Source: an uncultured Vibrio sp. (GTDB lineage Bacteria > Pseudomonadota > Gammaproteobacteria > Enterobacterales > Vibrionaceae). From it: 64,000 nt of DNA. Within the stretch, counting starts at the first letter, position 1. Each line of letters begins with the position of its first letter. The stretch is from assembly GCF_963675395.1 (NCBI RefSeq), contig NZ_OY776222.1, positions 620,001 through 684,000 of the forward strand. Reading direction: 5' to 3'. The position numbers and the translations under genes are program-made. A model generated the notes under the pieces. The model searched no databases, was not told the DNA's origin, and saw only the letters and a list, made by a program, of their open reading frames with translations. This document shows, one piece after another, positions 6,335 to 15,562 of this stretch.

Positions 6335-9300
6335 TTCGATTCTTCTCTAAACACCCGACAGCCGCAAACCTACTTATGCTAAGCTTGCTGGTCATGGGTA
6401 TTACATCACTCACCAACATTAAGCGGGAGACCTTCCCAGAATTCGACCCTCCCTACATAATGGCAGGCGTCGTCTACCCCGGCGCGTCTCCGCAAGAAGT
6501 GGAAGAGAGTATCTGTGTTCGAATGGAAGATGCGGTTGATGGTCTTGCTAATATCGAAGAGACCCAATGTGAAGCCATTGAGGGCTCGGCAAGGCTGATC
6601 CTCAAACTGAACGAGAAAGCTGATATTGGGCGGATGTTGGTCGATGTGCAAACTCAAATCAATTCGATCAATGATTTTCCTCAGCAGATTGAATCTCCTG
6701 TGGTACAGGAACTGGACTGGAACGAACCTGTTGTTGACGTCGCCATTACCGCAGACACAAGCTGGCCGGAACTGAAAGCCTACGCAGAACAGCTTAAGCG
6801 AACATTAAAGCTTGACTATAACGTATCTCTGGTTGATGTGGCGGGATTTTCTGACCATCAGTTTCGTGTAGAGTTAGACTCGCAAGCCATGCGTCAACTT
6901 GGCTTGAGTGTCGGTGATATCGCCACTCAAATTGGTCGCCAGAATATTAAATTGCCAAGTGGTAATGTTGAAACACCAGACAAGAACTTTCTGATCCGTT
7001 TCGATGAAAGACGTATTTCACCGCAGCAACTTGAATCGATCGTCGTTGGCTCTGGACCAAACGGTTCACAGATTCGACTTAAAGACATCGCAACCATTAC
7101 CGACCGCTTTGAATTAGATGAACAGAAGGTTCTCTTCGATGGTCATCCTTCAGCTCTACTCAAAGTCAGTAAGAACAAAGAAGATGATGCGCTTAGAATC
7201 AAGGAGCGTGTCGCTCAGTTCGTAGAGCAGCAACAAGCGATCGCCCCAGACGGTGTCAAACTAGAACTCACCCATGATCTCTCGTCTGTGCTGTGGGATC
7301 GTTTAACCATGATGGTGCGCAATGGCTGGCAAGGTATCGTGCTTGTGTTCGCCACCATGTGGTTGTTCTTTAGCTTTCGCTATTCATTCTGGGTTGCAGC
7401 GGGCTTACCCGTTGCTTTCCTTGGCGGATTATTCCTGATGGTGCAGCTCGGGCTTTCAATCAATATTATGTCATTGGTCGGTCTGCTTATGGCGATCGGT
7501 ATTATGATGGACGATGCGATTGTTATTGCTGAATCCATCGCCGCTCACCTAGATAGAGGAGAAAATGTCGATAATGCCGTCATCAAAGGGGTGAAAAAAG
7601 TTCTACCCGGCGTTGTCTCTTCTTTCCTTACAACGGTATGTATTTTTGGTAGCTTGCTGTTTTTACAAGGCGAAATGGGAGCCGTGCTCAAAGCCGTTCC
7701 ACAAGTGCTGATTCTCGTTCTGACGCTGAGTTTAGTTGAGGCTTTTCTTATTCTTCCCAACCACTTATCGCATTCACTGCATAAAGAGAAGAATGAAAAA
7801 AAACCAGCGAAATTTAAAAAGAAACTCCTCAATGGCTTTGAGAACTTTCGCAATACAACCTTAGTCAACGCAGTGGAGAAAGTGGTTGAATTTCGTTACG
7901 CGTTCCTCGGTGGTGTCTTAGCCTTATTGTTTATCTCAGTAGCAACGTTGGCAGGAGGCTTACTCAAGTTTCAACCCTTCCCAGAGCTCGATGGTGATAT
8001 CGCCGAAGCGCGTATCATTCTGCCGCCGGGCTCATCACTTTCTCAAACCGAGGCCGTGGTTGAAAAGATCGTTGCGTCTGCTCAAAAGCTAGACAAAGAA
8101 TGGACGCAAAATGTCGAAAACGGTGTACCACTTATTGAGCATATTACTAGCCAGTTTAATGCCAATGCTGACGCCAATGAATCGGGGCCACATATCGCCA
8201 CCGTTCGACTTGATCTACTCGGTGCAGAGAGTCGCAATACCGTCATTGATGATTTCATTGCCGCTTGGCGCCAAGATGTTGGTGAACTGGCCGATCCCAT
8301 TTCATTGGTCTTTAAACAGCCAACTATGGGGCCAGGTGGACGCGCAATTGAAATCCGCGCCAAACATGATGATCTGGAGGCACTCAAATCCGCCTCAATC
8401 GATATCCAGCAATATCTCAACGAATTCGATGGCATACATGGCGTGCTTGACGATATGCGAATGGGTAAAGAAGAGGTGTTAGTCAAACTTCGTCCGGGTG
8501 CAGAAACTTACGGTATTAACGGGCAATTGGTTGCTAATCAGCTGCGTGCGGCCTTTTTTGGTCAGACCGCAGATGAAATTCAGGTCGGCGTAGAAAATAT
8601 CTCGATTGAAGTGCGTCTCGATAAAGTTCAAGCGGGCGACCTACAACAACTGGCAAACTTCCCGATCATCATGTCGGATGGTAGTCAGATACCACTTGCA
8701 ACCATTGCGACGTTAGATTTTCAACGCAACTATGTTCGAATCCAGCGTATTGATGGTTTAAGAACCATTAGCGTATTTGGTGATGTCGACAATACCAAAG
8801 TTAACTCAACAGCGATCATCGCTCAATTCCAACGTGATGAAGCGCCAAAACTGGTGGCGAAATACCCGGGGTTACGTTTCGATTTTGAAGGGGAAGCCAA
8901 GGATGCCGCTGAAACGGGCGCGTCAATGGGCAAAGGTTTCCTGCTTGGTCTGTTCGGCGTGTTTGCCATACTCAGTTATCAGTTCCGCAGCTATCTGGAG
9001 CCCGTAGTTGTAATGCTGGCTATCCCACTTGCCTTCATTGGCGTAGTTTGGGGGCACATATTGCTCGGTCACTCACTTAGCATGCCAAGTATGATGGGCT
9101 TTGTCTCCCTAGCTGGTATCGTGGTCAACGATTCGATATTGCTCGTGCAGTATATTCGCCATCACGTCGATGAAGGAGATAGCGTTCACGAATCGGTGGT
9201 TAAAGCGAGTCGCGAACGATTCAGAGCGGTGTTTTTGACCTCAATGACCACGGCTGCAGGTTTACTACCTTTACTGACAGAAACCAGTTTGCAAGCTCAG

Positions 9301-9432
9301 GTCATTCAGCCTTTGGTCATCTCAATTGTGTTCGGCATCTTTGCCTCAACTTTACTGGTGTTATTTATGATCCCGGCAGCCTATTCGGTTCTTGCAGACT
9401 TCGGCTTGGTGCATAAACACGAGGACATCTGA
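6331..9432 (+). CDS. RND-family efflux transporter, inner-membrane pump
   Basis: A 1033-residue proton-driven RND pump of the AcrB/HAE type. The N-terminus (MIRFFSKHPTAANLLMLSLL) is the first membrane helix. A large periplasmic loop follows, including PGASPQEVEESIC. GIMMDDAIVIAESI in the fourth helix carries the Asp-Asp pair used for proton relay. A second periplasmic loop and helices 8-12 complete the internal repeat (GIVVNDSILLVQYIRHHVDEG). Likely exports drugs, bile salts or metabolites, but the substrate cannot be read from the sequence. No TolC-type gene is in the operon, so it should use a channel encoded elsewhere. Confidence 0.92.
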   Translation: MIRFFSKHPTAANLLMLSLLVMGITSLTNIKRETFPEFDPPYIMAGVVYPGASPQEVEESICVRMEDAVDGLANIEETQCEAIEGSARLILKLNEKADIGRMLVDVQTQINSINDFPQQIESPVVQELDWNEPVVDVAITADTSWPELKAYAEQLKRTLKLDYNVSLVDVAGFSDHQFRVELDSQAMRQLGLSVGDIATQIGRQNIKLPSGNVETPDKNFLIRFDERRISPQQLESIVVGSGPNGSQIRLKDIATITDRFELDEQKVLFDGHPSALLKVSKNKEDDALRIKERVAQFVEQQQAIAPDGVKLELTHDLSSVLWDRLTMMVRNGWQGIVLVFATMWLFFSFRYSFWVAAGLPVAFLGGLFLMVQLGLSINIMSLVGLLMAIGIMMDDAIVIAESIAAHLDRGENVDNAVIKGVKKVLPGVVSSFLTTVCIFGSLLFLQGEMGAVLKAVPQVLILVLTLSLVEAFLILPNHLSHSLHKEKNEKKPAKFKKKLLNGFENFRNTTLVNAVEKVVEFRYAFLGGVLALLFISVATLAGGLLKFQPFPELDGDIAEARIILPPGSSLSQTEAVVEKIVASAQKLDKEWTQNVENGVPLIEHITSQFNANADANESGPHIATVRLDLLGAESRNTVIDDFIAAWRQDVGELADPISLVFKQPTMGPGGRAIEIRAKHDDLEALKSASIDIQQYLNEFDGIHGVLDDMRMGKEEVLVKLRPGAETYGINGQLVANQLRAAFFGQTADEIQVGVENISIEVRLDKVQAGDLQQLANFPIIMSDGSQIPLATIATLDFQRNYVRIQRIDGLRTISVFGDVDNTKVNSTAIIAQFQRDEAPKLVAKYPGLRFDFEGEAKDAAETGASMGKGFLLGLFGVFAILSYQFRSYLEPVVVMLAIPLAFIGVVWGHILLGHSLSMPSMMGFVSLAGIVVNDSILLVQYIRHHVDEGDSVHESVVKASRERFRAVFLTSMTTAAGLLPLLTETSLQAQVIQPLVISIVFGIFASTLLVLFMIPAAYSVLADFGLVHKHEDI

Positions 9433-9440
9433 TTAAACAA

Positions 9441-9461
9441 AGCGGGTCCAATTGACCCGCT
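9441..9461 (+). terminator. Terminator after RND operon
   Basis: An 8-bp perfect stem AGCGGGTC/GACCCGCT with loop CAATT starts nine bases after the pump stop. The T-run is poor (ATTCATTATT), so it may be only partly effective. Confidence 0.55.
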
Positions 9462-9587
9462 ATTCATTATTGTCGGAGACAATATAGTTTGATCGATTCC
9501 AATAAAGTCTGATCATTTACAATAAAGTTTGTCACTTTTCCTCTGTCAGTTCACTTGGCAGAGGTGGATGTGAACCGAGAATAGCAA

Positions 9588-9679
9588 ACACGCCTTTATG
9601 CCCCAAAATCAGTCAGAGTTAGAAGTGAGACATCTTTCCTTAAGCAGTCATTGACCTACATTTTTTAATGGTTGATTAT
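9588..9679 (+). promoter_or_regulatory. Promoter module, copy A
   Basis: TTGACC (9651-9656), 17-bp spacer, GATTAT (9674-9679), preceded by GCAAACACG and TGCCCCAAAATCA. The same blocks in the same order recur before the gene at 10327. Predicted transcription would start near 9686. That rules out a translation start at 9668 and supports 9734. Confidence 0.6.
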
Positions 9680-9733
9680 GATATTTCGATAAATATCGTA
9701 TGCAACTGTTACATTATGCACTTAGGAGGAATC

Positions 9734-10120
9734 ATGACTCACCCGATAGTTGAACAAATAAAAGAAGCCGATAATGCAATCGTTGCCGAAGATTTCGATA
9801 CACTTCTTGATATCTATGCTGATGACGCAATTTTAGTTATTGAACCTGGCAAAAATGCAGAGGGTAAAGCTGCTATTCGTAAGGCTTTTGAAGCGATCTC
9901 TGTGTATTTCAAGAATGGGTTGCAAGTAAAACAACAAGGTTTAGAAGTTCTTGAAACCGGAGATACAGCGTTAGTTTTGGCAAATACAGTTGTGTCAGCT
10001 CCTAATTACCCAGAAGTAATTCGAAAAGCGACTTATGTTTTTACCAAAAGCTCAGAGGGAGTTTGGTTGTGTTCAATCGATAATTCGTATGGTCACGAAA
10101 TCATTGGCAAATGTGAATAA
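9734..10120 (+). CDS. SnoaL/NTF2-like (DUF4440-type) protein, 128 aa
   Basis: A small cone-shaped NTF2-like fold, used either as an enzyme pocket or a binding module. Recognisable blocks are EDFDTLLDIYADDAILVIEPG, then GKAAIRKAFEAI, and the C-terminal strand pattern ending VWLCSIDNSYG. The start at 9734 has a strong AGGAGGA eight bases before it. A longer frame from 9668 would begin upstream of the predicted transcript. It is a single-gene unit between two copies of a promoter module, so it may be a mobile or duplicated cargo gene. Substrate unknown. Confidence 0.75.
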   Translation: MTHPIVEQIKEADNAIVAEDFDTLLDIYADDAILVIEPGKNAEGKAAIRKAFEAISVYFKNGLQVKQQGLEVLETGDTALVLANTVVSAPNYPEVIRKATYVFTKSSEGVWLCSIDNSYGHEIIGKCE

Positions 10121-10159
10121 CTACTATGACGTCAATTGCTCATCTGTGATTACTTATCG

Positions 10160-10252
10160 CAAACACGATTCTGCCCCAAAATCATTTAGCCTCCGATTGT
10201 TGACCGCTTCCCGATGTCAGTGCTTGACCTATATTTTTTAATAGCAGATTAT
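10160..10252 (+). promoter_or_regulatory. Promoter module, copy B
   Basis: TTGACC (10224-10229), 17-bp spacer, GATTAT (10247-10252). The upstream GCAAACACG and TGCCCCAAAATCA blocks are at nearly the same distance as in copy A; the diverged segment between CAAAATCA and TTGACC is 39 bases in both. It drives the gene at 10327. Confidence 0.6.
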
Positions 10253-10326
10253 GACCCTAGTTGTGTATTTTGGGTTATAAAGGCAATGTCTGCTAAACAG
10301 ACACTGGTATAAGTATCTGGAGATGT

Positions 10327-11481
10327 ATGTACCACATAAAATTAGACGAAATCCTTGCTGGCTATAGTTTGAGCACATCTCAAGGTGGTGAACTGGTTTC
10401 TGTCCAATATAGAGGTATTGTCCTCCAATCTGAGGGGCGAGAATTTATAAGAAAAGCCGAGGGTGTTGTTAATCGAATACTTAGCAAATTACCAGTGCCC
10501 ATAAGTCCCAATGATGTCAAAACGTTGGTTGTCATCATAAGACAGAATCTAGAGGCTGACGTTTATATAAATGAGTGTGATATAACGGCGAGCGCTGTTG
10601 TTAGTAAAAGCGTGAACAAGGGTGATCCTATTACCAAAAGTGACCTTTATCACATTCATAGCGTTGACCTATCTGATATTAACTTTCCCAATGACTGCTC
10701 CTATATTGTTTTACTTACTAATGGTTGGGATAGGATTTTTTACTATGATTTTGGCCCTACAATCGGTTCTGACGATTTGAAGTTAATAGATTATGACGTA
10801 AACAGAGTTTTGGGACTCGGTTTATCAGCGTCTCTATTCTTTGAAATGTTTGACTTGTCGTCAACAGAGTGGTCGAAAATTATTAATACAGGTTGGTTTC
10901 CGTTTTCATATCTGACATATGAACAACAAGAAAACCTGATTAATCACATAAAGTATGACTGGGACATGAGTGCTATCATTGAAGGTATAAACGATACTTT
11001 CATTGGTGGTAAAGACGAGTGGCTGGCAACCTTGAATGCCAACGAAGCTCTTCGAAAACATCTTAACTTGGTTAGCAAAGCGCTCACCCATCACGTGAAT
11101 GGTGACTATGAATCGGCTATACATATGCTTTACCCAAGGCTAGAGGCTTTGTTGCGAGAAGACTTCATTTCTAAGAACCCTGGTTTGCAAGGGAGAAAGC
11201 AACAGGCTCTAGCTGACCATATAGGAACTAATATTACTGGTTACTCGCATCAATTAAGTCGTTATTTTCCCGAGAAATTTAGTGAGTATGTTCTAAAATC
11301 ATATTTCAAAGACTTTGACCCAGATGTCGAGAGTGACTTTGTTAGCAGAAATTCGCTTTCTCATGGTTCTGTTGGAGAGTCGGCTTTAACGCTGAGTTCT
11401 TCAATTGTAGGCTTTTTGATCCTCGACCAAATTCACAGATACACACATTTCTCAAAAAATGTAACGTTAGATCGTGAGTAA
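10327..11481 (+). CDS. Accessory protein with C-terminal HEPN-like motif
   Basis: A 384-residue soluble protein without signal or membrane segments. The start ATG at 10327 has CTGGAG five bases before it. The first ~220 residues match nothing I recognise. The C-terminal third is helical, with YESAIHMLYPRLEALLRE and SRNSLSHGSVGE; R341-N-S-L-S-H346 fits the RX4H motif of HEPN ribonuclease domains found in abortive-infection and toxin proteins. The AT-rich composition and isolated promoter suggest acquired DNA. A defence or toxin role is an inference. No antitoxin gene is evident, unless the small NTF2-like gene upstream has that job. Confidence 0.65.
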   Translation: MYHIKLDEILAGYSLSTSQGGELVSVQYRGIVLQSEGREFIRKAEGVVNRILSKLPVPISPNDVKTLVVIIRQNLEADVYINECDITASAVVSKSVNKGDPITKSDLYHIHSVDLSDINFPNDCSYIVLLTNGWDRIFYYDFGPTIGSDDLKLIDYDVNRVLGLGLSASLFFEMFDLSSTEWSKIINTGWFPFSYLTYEQQENLINHIKYDWDMSAIIEGINDTFIGGKDEWLATLNANEALRKHLNLVSKALTHHVNGDYESAIHMLYPRLEALLREDFISKNPGLQGRKQQALADHIGTNITGYSHQLSRYFPEKFSEYVLKSYFKDFDPDVESDFVSRNSLSHGSVGESALTLSSSIVGFLILDQIHRYTHFSKNVTLDRE

Positions 11482-11683
11482 ATACTTTTAACAAACGATC
11501 AAGGAATCAACATATTTTTCCTAATCCGACAAAACGTTCTTGATCATCAGCTCTAACGCGTTTTTGTTCATCTTCGTTTCAGGCAGTTCTGGCCGAAACT
11601 GTGTTTCGAGTTCAAATTTTACGATTAGGTCACAAATTGCCTGTTGAATTTGTATACTTCAACCAACTGGCTCCTGCACTGAA
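11482..11683. other. Intergenic region with possible gene remnant
   Basis: Minus-strand codons 11521-11658 form an open run of 45 codons ending ALELMIKNVLSD-stop, without any start codon. It reads like the tail of a lost gene but is short enough to be chance. No terminator with a clear T-run is visible. Confidence 0.3.
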
Positions 11684-13231
11684 TTAATTTCGCATCCGAA
11701 ACTGTTGGCTTGAAGCAGTCATCAGAGTTGGACTGTTGTCTGACGGCTTCATATTTAAGAATTTTTCTTTCAACTTTGAGATAGGTACAGGGCGGCTTAG
11801 AAAAAATCCTTGAGCTTGTCCACAATCTAATTCTTCTAGAATACGCAGTTGTTGAGGAGTTTCTATACCCTCGGCAACAACCTGAATACTAAATTTCTTC
11901 GCTAGATCAATAATGCCTGAAGTAATCGCTCTTGAACGATAGTTAACCTCAATGTCTTTGATGAAGCTTTGATCTATTTTGATTTCATCTACTTCTAACT
12001 TATTAAATATTTCGAATGAGGTATAGCCAACCCCAAAGTCGTCAATCGAGAATGCTACGCCAGACTGCTTAAATTTTTTCACCAGATTTGCACATTGTTC
12101 AATATTGTTTAACATGGCTGTCTCTGTAATTTCGAGACATAGATATCGAGCAAACTCAGCATCTTGCCTTAGGTAAGCTTCAATTTGGCACATGTCTTCA
12201 ACACTATTTATCTCGGTAGCAGAAATGTTTACTGATACGCTCTGAACCACATACCCTAGGAGCTGAGCTTCTTTAAGTTGCTTTGATGCTTGTTTCATAA
12301 CGAGTGCAGTTAAAGCACTGCACAGATTATTGTCTTCTGCCAGTTTGATAAATACTGAAGGTGAAATATCTCCGTATTGATGATGTTTCCATCGTGAGAG
12401 TACTTCCACCCCCGAAAATCTCTTGTCTTTTAAATTATACTTAGGTTGAAAGACGATCTGTATTTGTTCCTCTTGTATTGCCTTGCGTAGATCATTAATC
12501 ATTTCTTGTCTTTGGATATCTTGCTCAGCTAGTTTTTGGTCGTGGTAACGGATAGCATTTTTTGTTTTCTTTGCTTGAGTGAGGGCATATTTTGCTGAAA
12601 ACATGAGCTGTTTAACGCTTCTTCCATCAATTGGATAGAGTGCAACGCCAATAGAGCACGTAACGTTAATACCATGATGTTTTGCGTGTATGTTGAATTG
12701 CTTTTGAATACGAGCTAAGTGCATATCAATCTGGTTTACGTCATGCATGTGAACCAAACAAACGAACCTATCAGTGTGAGTACGCGATGAAAAAAATGGA
12801 AAGATGCTCGGAAAGTCGATAGTTTGTGCGATGTCTTTTAAAAACGGACTGCTTTCTTCGTAGCCAAGTTGATCGGCAACAGGCTTGAAGTTGTCAATTT
12901 CGAGAAGAAAGAGTACATAATGTTCACTTTCGCTAGCACTACTGATTTTTTGCTCTAAATAGCGAAAAAAGACAAGTGGGCTATGAAGACCTGTCACATA
13001 ATCGATATCATGCGCGTGCTTAAGCTCTCGGTTATTCCGTTTTATCAGCACCCATAGCAATAGAGAGGTTATAATAATGAATAGTATTCCCTTTAGTGAT
13101 TGAGCTAAAGAATACACACGTAGACTTCTAGGTAACAGTTCTATCGCTTTATCGGAGAGTAAAATCCACAGTGAGGCAAATACGGTGTAGTGAAGAACGA
13201 ATTTTGCGGAAGGATGTGAGTTTCTTTTCAT
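11684..13231 (-). CDS. Membrane EAL phosphodiesterase with degenerate GGDEF domain
   Basis: About 515 residues; ATG at 13231 or GTG at 13240. Two N-terminal membrane helices (residues about 12-30 and 43-63) lead into a GGDEF-fold domain whose active-site loop reads RTHTDRFVC instead of GGDEF, so it should not make c-di-GMP. The EAL domain is complete: EVLSRW replaces EALxR but keeps the Glu, with VNIS, EITETAML, IDDFGVGYTS, IKIDQSFI, AEGIET and QAQGFFLSRP. It should therefore degrade c-di-GMP, with the dead GGDEF domain as a possible GTP sensor. It is monocistronic and membrane-bound. c-di-GMP controls capsule in vibrios, and the capsule locus lies about 5 kb away. Confidence 0.9.
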   Translation of the reverse strand: MKRNSHPSAKFVLHYTVFASLWILLSDKAIELLPRSLRVYSLAQSLKGILFIIITSLLLWVLIKRNNRELKHAHDIDYVTGLHSPLVFFRYLEQKISSASESEHYVLFLLEIDNFKPVADQLGYEESSPFLKDIAQTIDFPSIFPFFSSRTHTDRFVCLVHMHDVNQIDMHLARIQKQFNIHAKHHGINVTCSIGVALYPIDGRSVKQLMFSAKYALTQAKKTKNAIRYHDQKLAEQDIQRQEMINDLRKAIQEEQIQIVFQPKYNLKDKRFSGVEVLSRWKHHQYGDISPSVFIKLAEDNNLCSALTALVMKQASKQLKEAQLLGYVVQSVSVNISATEINSVEDMCQIEAYLRQDAEFARYLCLEITETAMLNNIEQCANLVKKFKQSGVAFSIDDFGVGYTSFEIFNKLEVDEIKIDQSFIKDIEVNYRSRAITSGIIDLAKKFSIQVVAEGIETPQQLRILEELDCGQAQGFFLSRPVPISKLKEKFLNMKPSDNSPTLMTASSQQFRMRN

Positions 13232-13332
13232 ATCAACCACAGTAATATAAACCAGAATTCATACAATCTGCCATAAAGGATAATGTTTAGCAATGTAAAG
13301 GGTGAGTTTTTCATAATTCTATGTAGATCAAA

Positions 13333-13506
13333 TTATTTCTGCCTGCTCAACAGCTCTATTTCCTTCAATAGGTGTTTCAAATCTGTGGAGGGGCTATCTA
13401 CTTTTATTATTCCCGACTTAACTGTCGTGCTGATATAAGCTTTAACTACGTGTAAATTTTCAACTGAAACCTCTAGCCATTTCCCTTGGTTGGCATTGTT
13501 AGTCAT
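13333..13506 (-). CDS. Small hypothetical protein, 57 aa
   Basis: A short frame, MTNNANQGKWLEV to LSRQK. The start at 13506 is chosen over 13515. It is charged and soluble, with a predicted C-terminal helix. No family recognised. It lies alone between the EAL gene and the HAD gene. Coding status is uncertain. Confidence 0.4.
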   Translation of the reverse strand: MTNNANQGKWLEVSVENLHVVKAYISTTVKSGIIKVDSPSTDLKHLLKEIELLSRQK

Positions 13507-13598
13507 CTCAGCCACATGACGCGGTGCGTGCTGCTAATCCACAAAAGAAGAGACAGATAAAAAATAGCAGGTGATTTGGTATTAAGCTAAAAATGAAA

Positions 13599-13622
13599 AA
13601 GCTCAACCATTAGGCTGAGCTT
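13599..13622 (-). terminator. Terminator after HAD phosphatase gene
   Basis: Stem AAGCTCAACC/GGCTGAGCTT (one mismatch) with loop ATTA. Read on the minus strand it is followed by TTTTTCATTTTT, ending the gene whose stop is at 13642. Confidence 0.75.
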
Positions 13623-13641
13623 ATTTTGATGAGTAGGAGTG

Positions 13642-14292
13642 TTAACGCGTTTGTTTTAGTTCTCTCAATACATCATGCAGTGAAGGAACAATGGCGTGAC
13701 CAAATTGGCGCACTTCGTCACATGGCTCTACCAAATCAGGGATCTGGTAAGTCGACATATTGGCGGCGACGGCGGCACGCACGCCATTGTTTGAGTCTTC
13801 AAAAGCCAGGCACTTGGTAGGTTCAACGTTCAATCTGTTGGCTGCGAGTAAGTAAATTTCCGGATCAGGCTTACCATTGTTGACCTCACAGCCTGTTGTC
13901 AGGTTATCGAAATACTTGCTTAATCCTGCCAGTTCAAGCTTAATCTTGGCGACATCTTTAGCTGTTGACGTCGCCACCGCGATGGGCAAGCTTTGCTCTT
14001 TCAGCCACTCGAGCAGATCGACTACGCCTTCTTTAACAGGAATAGCCTGGTGTTTGACCACTGCGTTGTAACGAGTTCGCCATTCCTGATGCAATCGATC
14101 CAGGTCATTTCCATAGGCTTTGCGGAAAATAGCTTCAATGCCCGCCGCATTACGACCAATGATTGATAGATAGATCTCATCGTAAAACGGCAGTTTTTGC
14201 ACTTCACAGGCTTCTTGGAATACGCGCATACAGACGCGCTCGGTATCAAGAAGCAAACCGTCCATATCAAAAATAGCAGCTTGGTAATCCAT
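13642..14292 (-). CDS. HAD-superfamily sugar-phosphate phosphatase
   Basis: A 216-residue HAD subfamily IA hydrolase resembling YniC/beta-phosphoglucomutase-type phosphatases. Motif I FDMDGLLLDTE gives the nucleophile and acid/base Asp. Motif II is VATSTAKD, the lysine region is GKPDPEIYLLAA, and motif IV is FEDSNNG. The helical cap lies between residues 16 and 85. Cytosolic; probably clears phosphorylated sugars, but the precise substrate is not readable. It is divergent from the reductase gene at 14480. Confidence 0.88.
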   Translation of the reverse strand: MDYQAAIFDMDGLLLDTERVCMRVFQEACEVQKLPFYDEIYLSIIGRNAAGIEAIFRKAYGNDLDRLHQEWRTRYNAVVKHQAIPVKEGVVDLLEWLKEQSLPIAVATSTAKDVAKIKLELAGLSKYFDNLTTGCEVNNGKPDPEIYLLAANRLNVEPTKCLAFEDSNNGVRAAVAANMSTYQIPDLVEPCDEVRQFGHAIVPSLHDVLRELKQTR

Positions 14293-14479
14293 GACTTTAC
14301 CAGTTTGTTGAGTGATACGTCATTCTGACATAAGTCACACTTTATTTCTTGCCAAATTAAATGGTCATCGAATCCAGCAATTCACGTATGAAACACAGAG
14401 ATAAATTGCGAGTAATAATCAGAAATCTTTAGTAGCATGTTACAAAACATCAAAACTCAGTTGATTAGGGAAGCAGGCA

Positions 14480-15358
14480 ATGGAAAAACTACGTGTAGCA
14501 TTTATTGGTTTGGGTGTGATGGGCTACCCAATGGCAGGCTATTTAAGTAAAGCGGGATACGAGACGAAAGTGTACAACCGCACAAAAACCAAAGCGGATA
14601 AGTGGGCGGAAGAGTTTAACGGCGTTGCCTGTGAAACACCGGCTGAAGCGGCTGAAGGGTGTGATGTTGTATTTACCTGTGTAGGTAATGACGACGACGT
14701 TCGTGGTGTTGTTTATGGTGAAGAGGGTCTTCTTGTTGGCCTTAAAGCGGGCGCTGTATTTGTCGATCATACGACCACTTCTGCAGAATTGGCGGTTGAA
14801 CTTGCAGACGCTTGCACTAAGGTTGGTAATCACTTTATCGACGCCCCGGTATCTGGTGGCCAAGCTGGCGCTGAAAATGGTGTTCTAACCATCATGTGTG
14901 GCGGCGACGCAAATGTCTTTGAGCAGGTAGCTCCAGTGATGGATGTATACGCCAAACAGATCACGTTATTGGGTGAAAATGGCCAGGGGCAGCGTTGTAA
15001 AATGGTCAATCAAATCTGTATTGCCGGTGTACTGCAGGGATTGAGTGAAGCACTGCTATTGGCTCAAAAATCTGGCTTAGACATTGAACAAGTCGTCGAA
15101 ACACTGAAACATGGCGCCGCTGGGTCATGGCAAATGGAAAACCGTGCTACGACCATGGCGCAAGATAAGTTCGACTTTGGCTTCGCGATTGACTGGATGC
15201 GCAAAGATCTTGGCTTCTGCCTTAACGAAGCTGAGCATGTTGGTTTGCAGCTCCCGTTAACCCAAATGGTCGATGAGCAATATGCAGACCTACAGCTTGA
15301 TGGCCTTGGACGTATGGATACCTCGGTATTGATTAAAGCTGTGGCCAAAAATCAGTAG
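14480..15358 (+). CDS. NAD(P)-dependent 3-hydroxyisobutyrate-dehydrogenase-family reductase
   Basis: A 292-residue beta-hydroxyacid dehydrogenase. The Rossmann motif is GLGVMGYPMAG at residues about 9-19. The substrate signature is DAPVSGGQAGAENG, and GQGQRCKMVNQ carries the catalytic lysine. The C-terminal all-helical domain completes the fold. It may reduce tartronate semialdehyde, succinic semialdehyde or 3-hydroxyisobutyrate. AGGGAAGCA precedes the ATG. A terminator follows, so it is probably monocistronic. Confidence 0.88.
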   Translation: MEKLRVAFIGLGVMGYPMAGYLSKAGYETKVYNRTKTKADKWAEEFNGVACETPAEAAEGCDVVFTCVGNDDDVRGVVYGEEGLLVGLKAGAVFVDHTTTSAELAVELADACTKVGNHFIDAPVSGGQAGAENGVLTIMCGGDANVFEQVAPVMDVYAKQITLLGENGQGQRCKMVNQICIAGVLQGLSEALLLAQKSGLDIEQVVETLKHGAAGSWQMENRATTMAQDKFDFGFAIDWMRKDLGFCLNEAEHVGLQLPLTQMVDEQYADLQLDGLGRMDTSVLIKAVAKNQ

Positions 15359-15431
15359 TAGATAAACAACTCTTGAGTATCGAAGAGCTTAAAGAAGTCG
15401 AAGTTAATCATACTTATATCCTTACGAATTA

Positions 15432-15455
15432 GAGGTGCGTAATGCGCCTCTTTTT
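15432..15455 (+). terminator. Rho-independent terminator
   Basis: Stem GAGGTGC/GCGCCTC (one G-T pair), loop GTAAT, followed by TTTTT. It ends the reductase transcript. Confidence 0.85.
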
Positions 15456-15562
15456 ATTGGTCTTAACTCAGGGCTTGTAGGGAAGATTATTATGGATAGA
15501 TTCTGGTGGAAAGCGGATTGTACTTATTGAATTGATAGTCGGTGACTATATTCCTGAACTGG

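Noticed and set aside
8082..8486. Long antisense and alternate-frame ORFs within the RND pump gene
   Set aside because: They overlap a well-supported 1033-codon gene and look like compositional shadows.
9668..9733. Upstream start for the NTF2-like protein
   Set aside because: It lies within the promoter (between -35 and the predicted transcription start); the AGGAGGA site supports 9734.
9734..11481. NTF2-like gene and HEPN-like gene as a classical toxin-antitoxin pair
   Set aside because: They are about 200 bp apart with separate promoters and no overlap, unlike typical TA operons; kept only as a possibility.
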